Of a stretch of DNA of 64,000 nt, positions 35,426-43,639 are shown in pieces. The position numbers and the translations under genes are program-made. Source of the DNA: Streptomyces xanthophaeus (GTDB lineage: Bacteria > Actinomycetota > Actinomycetes > Streptomycetales > Streptomycetaceae); the NCBI RefSeq assembly GCF_030440515.1, contig NZ_CP076543.1, forward strand, positions 7,603,001-7,667,000. Reading direction: 5' to 3'. Within the stretch, counting starts at the first letter, position 1; every line of letters begins with the position of its first letter. The notes under the pieces are model-generated. The model was not told the DNA's origin. It was given only the letters and a program-made list of their open reading frames with translations, and did no database searches.

Positions 35426-36385
35426 GTGACGAACGCGAGTACGAACCACGGCGGCGACCGAGTGCTGTACGGGTGCATGGGCCTGGGCGGGAGCTGGGAC
35501 CCCGACCCGTACGGGACCGCGGACATCGACGCCGCCGAAGCGGCCGTCGCCGCCGCCCTCGACATCGGGATCACCACCTTCGACCACGCCGACATCTACC
35601 GGTACGGGAAGGCCGAGGCCGTCTTCGGCGAGGTGCTCGCACGCGCACCGGGGCTGCGCGAGCGCATCACCCTCCAGACCAAGTGCGGGATCCGGCTGGG
35701 CGACAAGGACCGCCCGGGGATGTACGACCTGCGCGGGGAGAGCATCACGCGGCGCGTCGAGGAGAGCCTGACCCGGCTGCGGACCGATGTGATCGACGTC
35801 CTGCTGCTGCACCGTCCCGACCCGCTGGCGGACGTGGACTCGATCGCCGCCGCGCTGACCTCCCTGCACCGCCAAGGCCTCGTCCGGGCCTTCGGCGTGT
35901 CCAACATGGGCGCCGCGCAGATCGCCCACCTCCAGGCCCGGCTCGACGTACCGCTGGCGGCCAACCAGCTCGAGATGAGCCTGCACAGCCGTGCCTGGGT
36001 CGAGGCGGGAGTCCTCCTCAACACACCGGAATCCGCGCAGAACGGGTTCCCGTTCGGCACGCTGGAGCACTGCCGCGACCACGGCATCCGCCTCCAGGCC
36101 TGGGGCGCCCTGGCGCAGGGCCGCTTCACCGGCCGCGAGGGGACACCCGCCGAGCGGGCCACCGCGCAGCTGCTGGCCGAGCTGGCCCGGCAGAAGGACA
36201 CCACGCCCGAGTCGGTCCTGCTGTGGTGGCTGATGCGGCACCCCGCCGCCATCGCGCCGGTCATCGGCAGCGCGCGCCCCGACCGGATCCGCGCCTGCCG
36301 CGACGCGGCGCAGCGCGAGCCGGAACTCACGCACGAGGAGTGGTACGAACTCTGGATCACAGCCCGGGGTTTGCCGCTGCCCTAG
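35426..36385 (+). CDS. Aldo/keto reductase (YdhF-like)
   Basis: 319 aa TIM-barrel reductase: YGCMGLGGSWDP, GITTFDHADIYRYGKAE (catalytic Asp/Tyr), LQTKCGIR (Lys), VLLLHRPDPL (His), and IGSARPDRIRAC in the NADP site. The GTG start at 35426 has no clear ribosome-binding site. Its TAG stop is contained in the CTAG boundary of the inverted-repeat element that begins here. Confidence 0.88.
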   Translation: MTNASTNHGGDRVLYGCMGLGGSWDPDPYGTADIDAAEAAVAAALDIGITTFDHADIYRYGKAEAVFGEVLARAPGLRERITLQTKCGIRLGDKDRPGMYDLRGESITRRVEESLTRLRTDVIDVLLLHRPDPLADVDSIAAALTSLHRQGLVRAFGVSNMGAAQIAHLQARLDVPLAANQLEMSLHSRAWVEAGVLLNTPESAQNGFPFGTLEHCRDHGIRLQAWGALAQGRFTGREGTPAERATAQLLAELARQKDTTPESVLLWWLMRHPAAIAPVIGSARPDRIRACRDAAQREPELTHEEWYELWITARGLPLP

Positions 36386-36547
36386 GGGGTGTCTTGCCGA
36401 TCATGCCGGGCTCGCGGGGGCTGGTGCCGCGCCTCGCCGCGTTGTCCTCGGTCGGCGACGCTCCGCGTCGCCTCCCTCGTCCGCCTTGCGATCCACGGCA
36501 CCAGGCCCCGCTCCCTGATCCGGCCTGATCGACAAGACACCCCCTAG
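36382..36547. mobile_element. CTAG-bounded inverted-repeat element, 166 bp (MITE-like)
   Basis: Terminal inverted repeats of 28 bases with two mismatches (CTAGGGGGTGTCTTG... at 36382; mirror copy ending 36547), each ending in CTAG. A second nested pair (around TGGTGCCG and CGGCACCA) and a GC-rich core let it fold into one long hairpin. The core (CGCCTCGCCGCGTTGTC and CCGCCTTGCGA) is shared with the copy at 63092, whose ends differ. No coding capacity, so mobilisation would need a transposase elsewhere. The left CTAG overlaps the stop codon of the aldo/keto reductase. Confidence 0.85.
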
Positions 36548-36579
36548 GCCGTCCTGCCGATCAGGCCGGATCAGGGAGC
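36544..36579. repeat. Half-copy of the element end, inverted, sharing its CTAG
   Basis: Starting from the shared CTAG at 36544, about 36 bases (CTAGGCCGTCCTGCCGATCA and on to GGGAGC) repeat the element right end in inverted orientation. With the element this forms a large palindrome of about 70 bases centred on 36545. It looks like a decayed or truncated second insertion. Confidence 0.75.
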
Positions 36580-36653
36580 AGGGGGTTACCCCCACCGGCG
36601 GCCGACCGGCAAGCCGGATGGGACCCCGAGCGGAGATCAACAAGGCTTGCGCC

Positions 36654-38159
36654 ATGACGACTTACCCGCACAAGGCCCTGCTCCTCGCCCTCGCCACGGC
36701 CACCGTGGCAGCCGGTCTGACCGCGGCCGCCGCACCGGCCGTGGCCCGCCCCGCCACCGCCGGCCCGCAGCTCGACTGGCACCGCTGCACCCACCCGGAC
36801 GCGCCCGCCGCCCAGGAGTGCGCCGAGCTGCCCGTCCCGCTCGACTACGACGACCCCGACGGCCGACAACTCACCCTCGCCGTCTCCCGCATCCGCAGCG
36901 ACCGCCCCCAGGCCCGGCGCGGCACGCTGATCGTGATACCCGGCGGACCGGGCGGATCCGGTGTGCAGCGCCTGACGCAGAAGGGCGACGCCCTGCGACG
37001 GGAGCTCGCCGGAGCCTATGACCTCGTCGCCTTCGATCCGCGCGGAGTGGGCGCCAGCACCACCGCCGACTGCGACCTCGCCCCCGAGGACCGGTACCTC
37101 ACCAGCCTGCGGTCCTGGCCCGGCCCGGACGGCGACATCTCCGAGAACATCGCCCGGTCCCGGCGCATCGCCGAGGCCTGCGCCCGCAACGGCGGCCCCG
37201 AGCTGCGCAGTTTCACCACGGCCAACCAGGTCCGCGACATGGACCGCTTCCGCGTCGCGCTCGGCGAGCGCAAGCTCTCCGCCTGGGGCACCTCGTACGG
37301 GACGTACGTGGGCGCCGTGTACGCGCAGAAGTACCCCAGGCAAACCGACCGCTGGGTCCTCGACAGCAGCGGCGACCCCGACCCGAAGCGGGTCGCCCGC
37401 GGCTGGCTGGCGAACATGTCGCAGGGAGCGGCGGACCGCCTCCCCGACCTCGCGGCCTGGGCGACCCACCCCGACCGGGACCGCGACGGCCTGCGACTGG
37501 CCGCGTCGGCGCAGGAGGTGGAGCCGCTCCTCGTCTCGCTCGCGGCCCGGCTGGACCGCGAGCCGAGGGCGACGACGACCCCCGGAGTACCGCTGACCGG
37601 CAACGGGCTGCGCCAGGCCCTCCAGAACGCGCTCTACGCCGACGCCGCCTTCGCCTCCTTCGCCCGGCTCGTGCGGACGGTGCAGGACCCGGCGGGGATC
37701 CCGGTGCTCCCCAAGGAGCTCGCCGCGCCCATCCGGAACGAGGACGCCGCGCTCATGGTCAGCGTGATCTGCAACGACGTGGCGTGGCCGGACGTGCCCA
37801 TGGCCTCGTACCGGCGGGCCGTGGACGCCGACCGCGCCCGGTACCCGCTCACGGCCGGCATGCCGGTGAACGTACTGCCCTGTTCCTTCTGGCAGACCCC
37901 CACGCAGAAGCCGACCCGGATCACCGACGACGGTCCGTCCAACATCCTCATGCTCCAGAGCCGCCGGGACCCGGCCACCCCGCTCTCCGGGGGCCTGAAG
38001 ATGCGCGAGGCGCTGGGCGACCGGGCCCGGATGGTGACGGTCGAGCAGGGCGGCCACGGGCTGTACCTCGGCAACGGCAACGCCTGCGGCGACCGCGCCG
38101 TCACCGAGTTCCTCACGAGCGGCCGCCGCCCGGCCCGGGACACGGACTGCGCGAACTGA
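36654..38159 (+). CDS. Secreted tripeptidyl-aminopeptidase-like alpha/beta hydrolase
   Basis: 501 aa with a Sec signal peptide (ALLLALATATVAAGLTAAAA..AVA). The alpha/beta hydrolase has an oxyanion strand VIPGGPGGSG and nucleophile Ser214 (SAWGTSYGTYVG). The acid lies near LQSRRDPATP and the catalytic His in EQGGHGLYLGNG. The CxxxD/C tail pattern is typical of the Streptomyces SlpD/SlpE-tripeptidyl aminopeptidase family. It probably trims extracellular peptides. The upstream region is occupied by the element and its half-copy. Confidence 0.88.
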   Translation: MTTYPHKALLLALATATVAAGLTAAAAPAVARPATAGPQLDWHRCTHPDAPAAQECAELPVPLDYDDPDGRQLTLAVSRIRSDRPQARRGTLIVIPGGPGGSGVQRLTQKGDALRRELAGAYDLVAFDPRGVGASTTADCDLAPEDRYLTSLRSWPGPDGDISENIARSRRIAEACARNGGPELRSFTTANQVRDMDRFRVALGERKLSAWGTSYGTYVGAVYAQKYPRQTDRWVLDSSGDPDPKRVARGWLANMSQGAADRLPDLAAWATHPDRDRDGLRLAASAQEVEPLLVSLAARLDREPRATTTPGVPLTGNGLRQALQNALYADAAFASFARLVRTVQDPAGIPVLPKELAAPIRNEDAALMVSVICNDVAWPDVPMASYRRAVDADRARYPLTAGMPVNVLPCSFWQTPTQKPTRITDDGPSNILMLQSRRDPATPLSGGLKMREALGDRARMVTVEQGGHGLYLGNGNACGDRAVTEFLTSGRRPARDTDCAN

Positions 38160-38231
38160 GCCGGTCGCACCGGCACCGCTGCCGCTGTCCGTGCCGCCTC
38201 CCGCGCGCGGGCACCGGCGGGGGGCGCCACG

Positions 38232-39083
38232 ATGGAGGGAGGAGCCGTACCTCGCACAGCTGTGGAGATCGCCATGGGCACGCACAAGGCGGGACCCGAC
38301 ACCACCGTCCTCGCCGACTGCCTGGAGGTTCCGGGCGTCGGATACCTCGCGATCAACTCCTTCGTCCTGCACGCGGAGCAGCCGGTGGTCGTCGACACCG
38401 GCCTCGGCCTGCCCGACCGGGACTTCCTCGAGACGCTCGGTTCGGTGATCGATCCCGCCGACGTGCGGTGGATCTGGCTGACCCACCCGGACCGCGACCA
38501 CACGGGCGGCCTCTTCGCCCTGCTCGAAGCCGCACCCGGGGCGCGGCTGGTGACCACGTTCCTGGGAGCCGGGATCATGTCCACGGAGCGGCCCCTGCCC
38601 ATGGACCGGGTGTACTTCCTCAATCCGGGCCAGAGCCTGGACGTGGGCGACCGGACCCTGCACGCCTTCCGTCCCCCTCTGTACGACAACCCGGCCACCG
38701 TCGGCTTCTACGACGACCGTTCGCGGACCTGTTTCAGTTCCGACTGCTTCGGCGGCCCCGTGCCCAGCGCGGACATCGCCACGAGCGCCGACGTCGGCCA
38801 GGTGCCGGCCGAGGACCTCAGGGCCGCCCAGCGGCTGTGGGCGAGCGTGGACAGCCCCTGGGTGCAGACGGTGGACCCGGACCGGTTCCTGGCCACCGTG
38901 GACCCGCTGCGTTCGATGGACCCGCAGACCATCCTGTGCACGCACCTGCCGCCCGCGGTGGGTCTGACCACGCAGTTCATCGACACCATCGCCGCGGTCC
39001 CGGGCCTCGATCCCTTCACCGGGCCGGACCAGGCGGCGTTGGAACAGATGCTCGCGGGCTTCGAGCCCGGGGGCCCTGCGTAG
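38232..39083 (+). CDS. MBL-fold metallo-hydrolase-like protein
   Basis: About 283 aa; the start may be ATG 38232, GTG 38262 or ATG 38274. Metallo-beta-lactamase fold: VVVDTGLGLPD and WIWLTHPDRDHTGG. In the metal motif HxHxDH the second position is Asp (HPDRDH), so the site differs from standard hydrolases. SSDCFGG and THLPP may complete a di-iron or zinc site as in flavodiiron-type ODP domains. Function unknown. Confidence 0.75.
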   Translation: MEGGAVPRTAVEIAMGTHKAGPDTTVLADCLEVPGVGYLAINSFVLHAEQPVVVDTGLGLPDRDFLETLGSVIDPADVRWIWLTHPDRDHTGGLFALLEAAPGARLVTTFLGAGIMSTERPLPMDRVYFLNPGQSLDVGDRTLHAFRPPLYDNPATVGFYDDRSRTCFSSDCFGGPVPSADIATSADVGQVPAEDLRAAQRLWASVDSPWVQTVDPDRFLATVDPLRSMDPQTILCTHLPPAVGLTTQFIDTIAAVPGLDPFTGPDQAALEQMLAGFEPGGPA

Positions 39084-39217
39084 CCTTGGATTCGTAGGGG
39101 TATGGACGGATACGCCCCACTGAACATCTGTTAGTGTGCCCGCGCTTGGTGTTCATCCATCAATCCGTCCTCCCCTCGACCGCCGCGCGCCCGAGGGGGC
39201 TGCGAGGTGTCTCGTAC

Positions 39218-39940
39218 GTGCACAGCACTCCCTTCTCCCCGACCGAGGCCAGATCCGCGCGCGCCCGCATGGGCCTGACCACGACCCAGGTGGCCCACTC
39301 CATGGCCGCCTGCGGCACCCCCGTCCACCCCCAGCTCCTCCTGGCCTGGGAGCAGGGCGCCCAGGCACCCTCCGACCGTCAACTCTTCGCCCTGGCCGAC
39401 GTCCTGTGGTGCGACGCCACCACACTGATGGGCATCGAACCGCGCACCCTCGCCGAGCACCGGCTGGCCCGCCGGCTCACCGTCGAGCGGCTGGCGTACC
39501 GCATAGGCATGGACCCCGCCGAGTACCGCGCGGCCGAATCGGCGGGCCGCTGGAACGGGGACACCTGGCAGACCAGGGCACTCGTGGAGGCCCTCGGGCT
39601 GTCGCTGCGCGAACTGATCGGGATCACGGGCCGGGTGGAGGAGCTGGCCGAGCACCTGCGCTCGGCCGTCGCCGGACGGTGGAAGACGTACGTGGAGCCG
39701 GTGGGGGAGATCGTGGTCGTGGACGCGACGAGCGTGGGCGACGCGCTGCGCACGATGCATGCGGAGTTCGCCGCCTTCTCGGAGCGGTACATGGGACACC
39801 TGGTCGCCCGCAACGACGACGCCAGGCTCAAGGAGATCGCGGCCGAGCGTGCCGCCTTCCTGCGCCGACTGGTCGACCATTTCTGGGAGTTGATCGGCGA
39901 GGCGGGCGAGGCGCCGCCGTTCCCCGCGGCGGGACGCTGA
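39218..39940 (+). CDS. XRE-type helix-turn-helix regulator, two-domain
   Basis: 240 aa. A first XRE-like HTH (ARMGLTTTQVAHSMAACGTPVHPQLLLAWEQG) is followed by a second (RLARRLTVERLAYRIGMDPAEYRAAES). The C-terminal helix bundle (VEELAEHLRSAVAG...) is unlike known ligand domains. The GTG at 39218 is chosen for the GAGG upstream; upstream codons are non-coding in composition. Possible regulator of the convergent permease, but this is speculation. Confidence 0.75.
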   Translation: MHSTPFSPTEARSARARMGLTTTQVAHSMAACGTPVHPQLLLAWEQGAQAPSDRQLFALADVLWCDATTLMGIEPRTLAEHRLARRLTVERLAYRIGMDPAEYRAAESAGRWNGDTWQTRALVEALGLSLRELIGITGRVEELAEHLRSAVAGRWKTYVEPVGEIVVVDATSVGDALRTMHAEFAAFSERYMGHLVARNDDARLKEIAAERAAFLRRLVDHFWELIGEAGEAPPFPAAGR

Positions 39941-39952
39941 CCCGGAGCATCG

Positions 39953-39987
39953 ACCGGGGCCGGGCGCGCGGAGCGCCCGGCCCCGGT
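39953..39987. terminator. Bidirectional terminator
   Basis: A perfect 15-bp stem (ACCGGGGCCGGGCGC, 39953-39967, with 39973-39987) with a 5-base loop. It lies between the regulator stop and the permease stop. Confidence 0.82.
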
Positions 39988-39992
39988 CCGCG

Positions 39993-41411
39993 TCAGTGTG
40001 CCGGGGCGCCGAACCGCGGCTCGGCCGGGCCCTCTTCGCCGATGTCGTCCCAGTCGATCTCCATCGTGCCGCGGCGCGTGAAGACGTTGAAGAGCAGGTT
40101 CAGCGCGATGGCCGTCAGGGCGCCCAGCGTGATTCCGCTGTCGAGCACCGCCCGCAGGTCGTCCGGCATCCGGTCGAAGAACGGGCCGACGGTGGCCGGC
40201 AGCAGGGCGGCGCCCAGACTGACCGCCAGGATCAGGGTGTTGCGCTCCTCCCGCAGATCGGCCTTCCCCAGGATCTGGATGCCGACCGCGGCGACGATGC
40301 CGAACATGGAGATCGCGGCTCCGCCCAGCACGGGGTGAGGGATCGAGGCGACGAGGCTGCCGGCCTTCGGCAGCAGCCCCAGGACGACCATGAACACACC
40401 GGCCGCGACGACCACGTACCGGCTCATCACCTTCGACATGCGCACGAGGCCGATGTTCTCCGCGAACGCCACGTACGGGAAGGAGTTGAGGACGCCGCCG
40501 AGCACCGTCGCCGCGCCGTCGGCGCGCAGGGCCCGGGCGACCGTGTCGGCGTCGACCTCCTTGCGGGTGATCTCGCCGATCGCGTAGACGTCACCGGTGG
40601 TCTCCACCATGGTGATCAGCACGACGACGAGCATGGCGACGATCGGCAGCAGCTCGAACCTCGGCATGCCGTAGTGGAACGGCGTGGTGACCCCGAACCA
40701 GTCGGTCTCGCGCACCGCGGCGAAATCGGTGTCGCCGAAGAGCCAGGCGGCCGCCGTGCCGACGACGAGCCCGAGCAGGACGGCGAGGCTGCTGAGGAAC
40801 GGCTTGCCGACCCGGACCATGGTGAGGATGAAGAGCAGCGTGCCCAGGGCGTAGGCCAGGTTCTTGGGGTCGCCGTACGCGGGGGTGCCGATGAGGTGCG
40901 CGCCTCCCGCGGCGTCCTGCAGGGCCACGGGGATCAGCGTGATGCCGATGATGGTGAGGATCGTGCCGATGACGACCGGCGGGAAGTACTTCACCAGCCT
41001 GCTGAAGAGCGGTGCGAACAGGAAGGTCGCGATGCCCGCCGTGATCACCGCCCCGTAGACGACGAGCAGGCCGGCGGTACCGCCACCCGCTCCCGTGCCT
41101 ATGGCGATCATGGGGGAGACCGCGGTGAAGGTGACGCCCTGGACCAGGGGCAGTCCGGCGCCGATCTTCCAGACACCGAGGGCCTGGATGATCGAGGCCA
41201 CGCCGCAGGTCAGGAGGTCCGCGTTGATGAGGTGGACCAGCTCCTGGCGGGAGAGGCCCAGGGCGTTCCCGAGCAGGACCGGGACGATGACGGCCGCCGC
41301 GTAGAACGCGAGGACGTGCTGGAAGCCGTACAGGGCGAGTCTGGGGAGGGGGAGTCGTTCGTCGACCGGGTGCGTCTGGGGCCGGGTGGACCGACGGGGC
41401 ATTCTTGACAT
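39993..41411 (-). CDS. Xanthine/uracil permease (NCS2 family)
   Basis: 472 aa, nucleobase:cation symporter-2 with about 14 transmembrane helices. Signatures: PLVQGVTFTAVSPM (gating region), VETTGDVYAIGE, GVLNSFPYVAFAENIGLV and VLGGAAISMFGIVAAVGI. It transports uric acid, xanthine or uracil into the cell. The ATG at 41411 is chosen over upstream codons that overlap the non-coding leader. A palindrome about 140 bases upstream may be its operator. Confidence 0.92.
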   Translation of the reverse strand: MSRMPRRSTRPQTHPVDERLPLPRLALYGFQHVLAFYAAAVIVPVLLGNALGLSRQELVHLINADLLTCGVASIIQALGVWKIGAGLPLVQGVTFTAVSPMIAIGTGAGGGTAGLLVVYGAVITAGIATFLFAPLFSRLVKYFPPVVIGTILTIIGITLIPVALQDAAGGAHLIGTPAYGDPKNLAYALGTLLFILTMVRVGKPFLSSLAVLLGLVVGTAAAWLFGDTDFAAVRETDWFGVTTPFHYGMPRFELLPIVAMLVVVLITMVETTGDVYAIGEITRKEVDADTVARALRADGAATVLGGVLNSFPYVAFAENIGLVRMSKVMSRYVVVAAGVFMVVLGLLPKAGSLVASIPHPVLGGAAISMFGIVAAVGIQILGKADLREERNTLILAVSLGAALLPATVGPFFDRMPDDLRAVLDSGITLGALTAIALNLLFNVFTRRGTMEIDWDDIGEEGPAEPRFGAPAH

Positions 41412-41991
41412 CTCTGCCTTGCCTTCGCGAGGTAGGTGAATGAGAAGACCGCCGCCCTCCAGCTCTGGATGACAGGGCGAGGGCAGGCCGGCTCGTACCG
41501 AGCCGACGCCGGGCGGTGTTGCCGACATCGCGTCGCTCTGCACTGCATAGTCATGTCCCGGATGCGGGACATCCTTCGATCGACGTGGCGGATCCGCATT
41601 TGATCATGGGATCCGAAGGGTTCTCGACCGGAGGGCGCTCACCCTAGCCAAAGGTCGTGTTTCCTCGCGAGTAACCTCCCGGCAAGGTGCCGGGCCGCGC
41701 CCCGTCACCGCCCCGGTTCCGCGCAACCCGTACGGCGTCACCCGCCTCGCGGGGGTGACGGCGGGCCCGGCCGCCCCGCACCCGGTCCGAGGGTGAACTC
41801 CGGGCCGCCACAAGGCTCCTCGCGACCGGGGCGGCCGTCCGTGGAGGCCTCCCGCTTCCCGGCCCACCGCACTTTCCGTGCGGTCCTGGCCCCCGATATC
41901 CATCCGTACTTGTGGGTACTGCGGCCGAATGGCGCCGGATTTGATAGTTCTGGACTGGTCCGGTGTGAGAAAGCTGCGGGAAGGACACGGC
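41412..41991. other. 580-bp intergenic region upstream of the permease
   Basis: No gene supported. It holds the operator-like palindrome at 41553-41572 and a small hairpin (CGTCACCC with GGGTGACG, 41736-41760). The right end is upstream sequence for the small gene at 41992. Local composition is more mixed than coding DNA. Confidence 0.55.
41553..41572. promoter_or_regulatory. Operator-like palindrome upstream of the permease
   Basis: ATGTCCCG (41553-41560) and CGGGACAT (41565-41572) flank a 4-base centre, 142 bases before the permease start. It fits a repressor operator controlling nucleobase uptake; the regulator family is not identifiable. Confidence 0.45.
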
Positions 41992-42165
41992 ATGTTCGAT
42001 CTACTGCGCCCGGAGACCGTCATGTGCCCCTTCTGCAAGGCCACCGCCGCCGACGGAGTGGTGCGGACCCTGCGGACCGGAGCGGGGTCACTGTCGGTGA
42101 CCTGGCACACCCTCAACTGCCCGCACTACGCGGCCGACCGGATCCTCGCCGAGAACGAGAGCTGA
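41992..42165 (+). CDS. Small conserved protein with CxxC
   Basis: 57 aa. A CPFC pair near residue 12 and NCPHY near the end suggest a small zinc-ribbon or redox fold (MFDLLRPETVMCPFCKATAA). GGGAAGG precedes the ATG. Codon bias supports coding. Function unknown. Confidence 0.65.
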   Translation: MFDLLRPETVMCPFCKATAADGVVRTLRTGAGSLSVTWHTLNCPHYAADRILAENES

Positions 42166-42258
42166 CCGCAGCCGTCCCGGACCGCTCCGGGGACGGCGAC
42201 ATGCGGGACCGCAGCCGTGCGGCGAGGATGAGGAGGGACCGGCGAGGAGGAGCGGCGC

Positions 42259-43599
42259 ATGACCAGTCCAGCTGAGCGGCTCCGGCGCGGACGGGCCGTC
42301 CGCAAGATCACCGGCCGGTCCGCGCACGGGCGGTGGACCGCCTCCCCGGACCGGCCCGACCCCATCGGCGTACTGCAGCGGCAGGGTGCCGACCGGGTGC
42401 CCGAGCTGCTGCCGATCCGCTACGGCCGGATGGCGGCATCGCCGCTCGCCTTCCTGCGCGGCGCGGCCTCCGTCATGGCCGCCGATCTGGCCACCGCACC
42501 GCAGACCGGCCTCACCGTCCAGCTGTGCGGGGACGCGCACCTGCTGAACTTCGGCATGTTCGCCTCTCCGGAACGCGCCCTGCTCTTCGACCTCAACGAC
42601 TTCGACGAGACCTTCCCCGGCCCCTTCGAATGGGACGTCAAACGGCTCGCCGCGAGCGTCGCCGTGGCCGCCCGCGACAACGGGTACGGCGACGACCGCG
42701 CCGCGAGGGCCGCCCTCGGCGCGGCCCGGGCCTACCGGCAGACGATCCGGGAGCTCGCCGGACACCGCGAGCTGGACGTCTGGTACCACCGGATCGACAC
42801 CGCCGAGCTGCTGCCCCTCATCCGCAAGCCCGAACAGCGCGACCGGGTGGAGGCCACCCTGGCGCGCGCCCGCCGCCGCACCAGCCTGCGCGCGCTCGGC
42901 AAGCTCACCGAGGTCCAGGGCGGGCGCCGGCGGATCATCCACGACCCGCCGCTGCTGGAACCCCTCGCCCGGGCGGACTCGCGGGAGGTCGACCAGATCT
43001 TCGCCAGGTACCGCAGCACCCTCGCCGAGGAACGCCGCCTCCTGCTGGACCGCTTCCGGTTCGCCGACGCGGCGCGCAAGGTCGTCGGCGTCGGGAGCGT
43101 GGGGACCCGCTGCTTCATCGTGCTGCTCCTCGGACGCGATGCCGACGACCCGCTCTTCCTGCAGATCAAGGAAGCCGTGCCGTCCGTCCTGCAGGGCCAC
43201 CTCCCGGACGACGGACACGATCACGAAGGGCACCGGGTGGTCGCGGGCCAGCGCCGCATGCAGGCCGCGGGCGACATCTTCCTCGGCTGGACGACCGGAC
43301 CCGCCGGGCGCCACTTCTACGGCCGGCAGCTGCGCGACATGAAGGGGTCGGCCGATGTCACCGGCATGCCCCCGAGCCTGCTCGGCCGGTACGCCGAGCT
43401 GTGCGGCAGGGCCCTGGCCCGCGCCCATGCCCGCACCGGCGACCGCATCGCCATCGCGGGCTACCTCGGTGGCGCCGACACCTTCGACCGCGCCGTGGCC
43501 GGCTTCGCGCTCCGCTACGCGGACCGGACCCGCGCCGACCACGCACTGCTGACCGCCGCCGTCGCCGACGGGAGGATCACCGCCACCAGCGGTGTCTGA
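42259..43599 (+). CDS. DUF2252 family protein
   Basis: 446 aa. Kinase-like fold signatures of DUF2252: VQLCGDAHLLNFGMFASPER, FDLNDFDETFPGPFEWDVKRL, LQIKEAVPSVL, and FYGRQLRDMKGSAD. These proteins resemble aminoglycoside-phosphotransferase/kinase folds, but their substrates are unknown. GAGGAG lies before the ATG. The GC-rich sequence after the stop contains a 17-base direct repeat (CCGGACCCGGCCTCAGG). Confidence 0.9.
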   Translation: MTSPAERLRRGRAVRKITGRSAHGRWTASPDRPDPIGVLQRQGADRVPELLPIRYGRMAASPLAFLRGAASVMAADLATAPQTGLTVQLCGDAHLLNFGMFASPERALLFDLNDFDETFPGPFEWDVKRLAASVAVAARDNGYGDDRAARAALGAARAYRQTIRELAGHRELDVWYHRIDTAELLPLIRKPEQRDRVEATLARARRRTSLRALGKLTEVQGGRRRIIHDPPLLEPLARADSREVDQIFARYRSTLAEERRLLLDRFRFADAARKVVGVGSVGTRCFIVLLLGRDADDPLFLQIKEAVPSVLQGHLPDDGHDHEGHRVVAGQRRMQAAGDIFLGWTTGPAGRHFYGRQLRDMKGSADVTGMPPSLLGRYAELCGRALARAHARTGDRIAIAGYLGGADTFDRAVAGFALRYADRTRADHALLTAAVADGRITATSGV

Positions 43600-43624
43600 A
43601 CCGGACCCGGCCTCAGGACCGGAC

Positions 43625-43639
43625 CCGGCCTCAGGCCGG
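43625..43639. terminator. Short hairpin between convergent genes
   Basis: CCGGCC (43625-43630) pairs with GGCCGG (43634-43639) around TCA, which is also the stop codon of the leftward MFS gene. Weak as a terminator. Confidence 0.4.

Noticed and set aside
41604..42116. Leftward open frame in the permease leader
   Set aside because: No codon bias, no ribosome-binding site, overlaps a real rightward gene.
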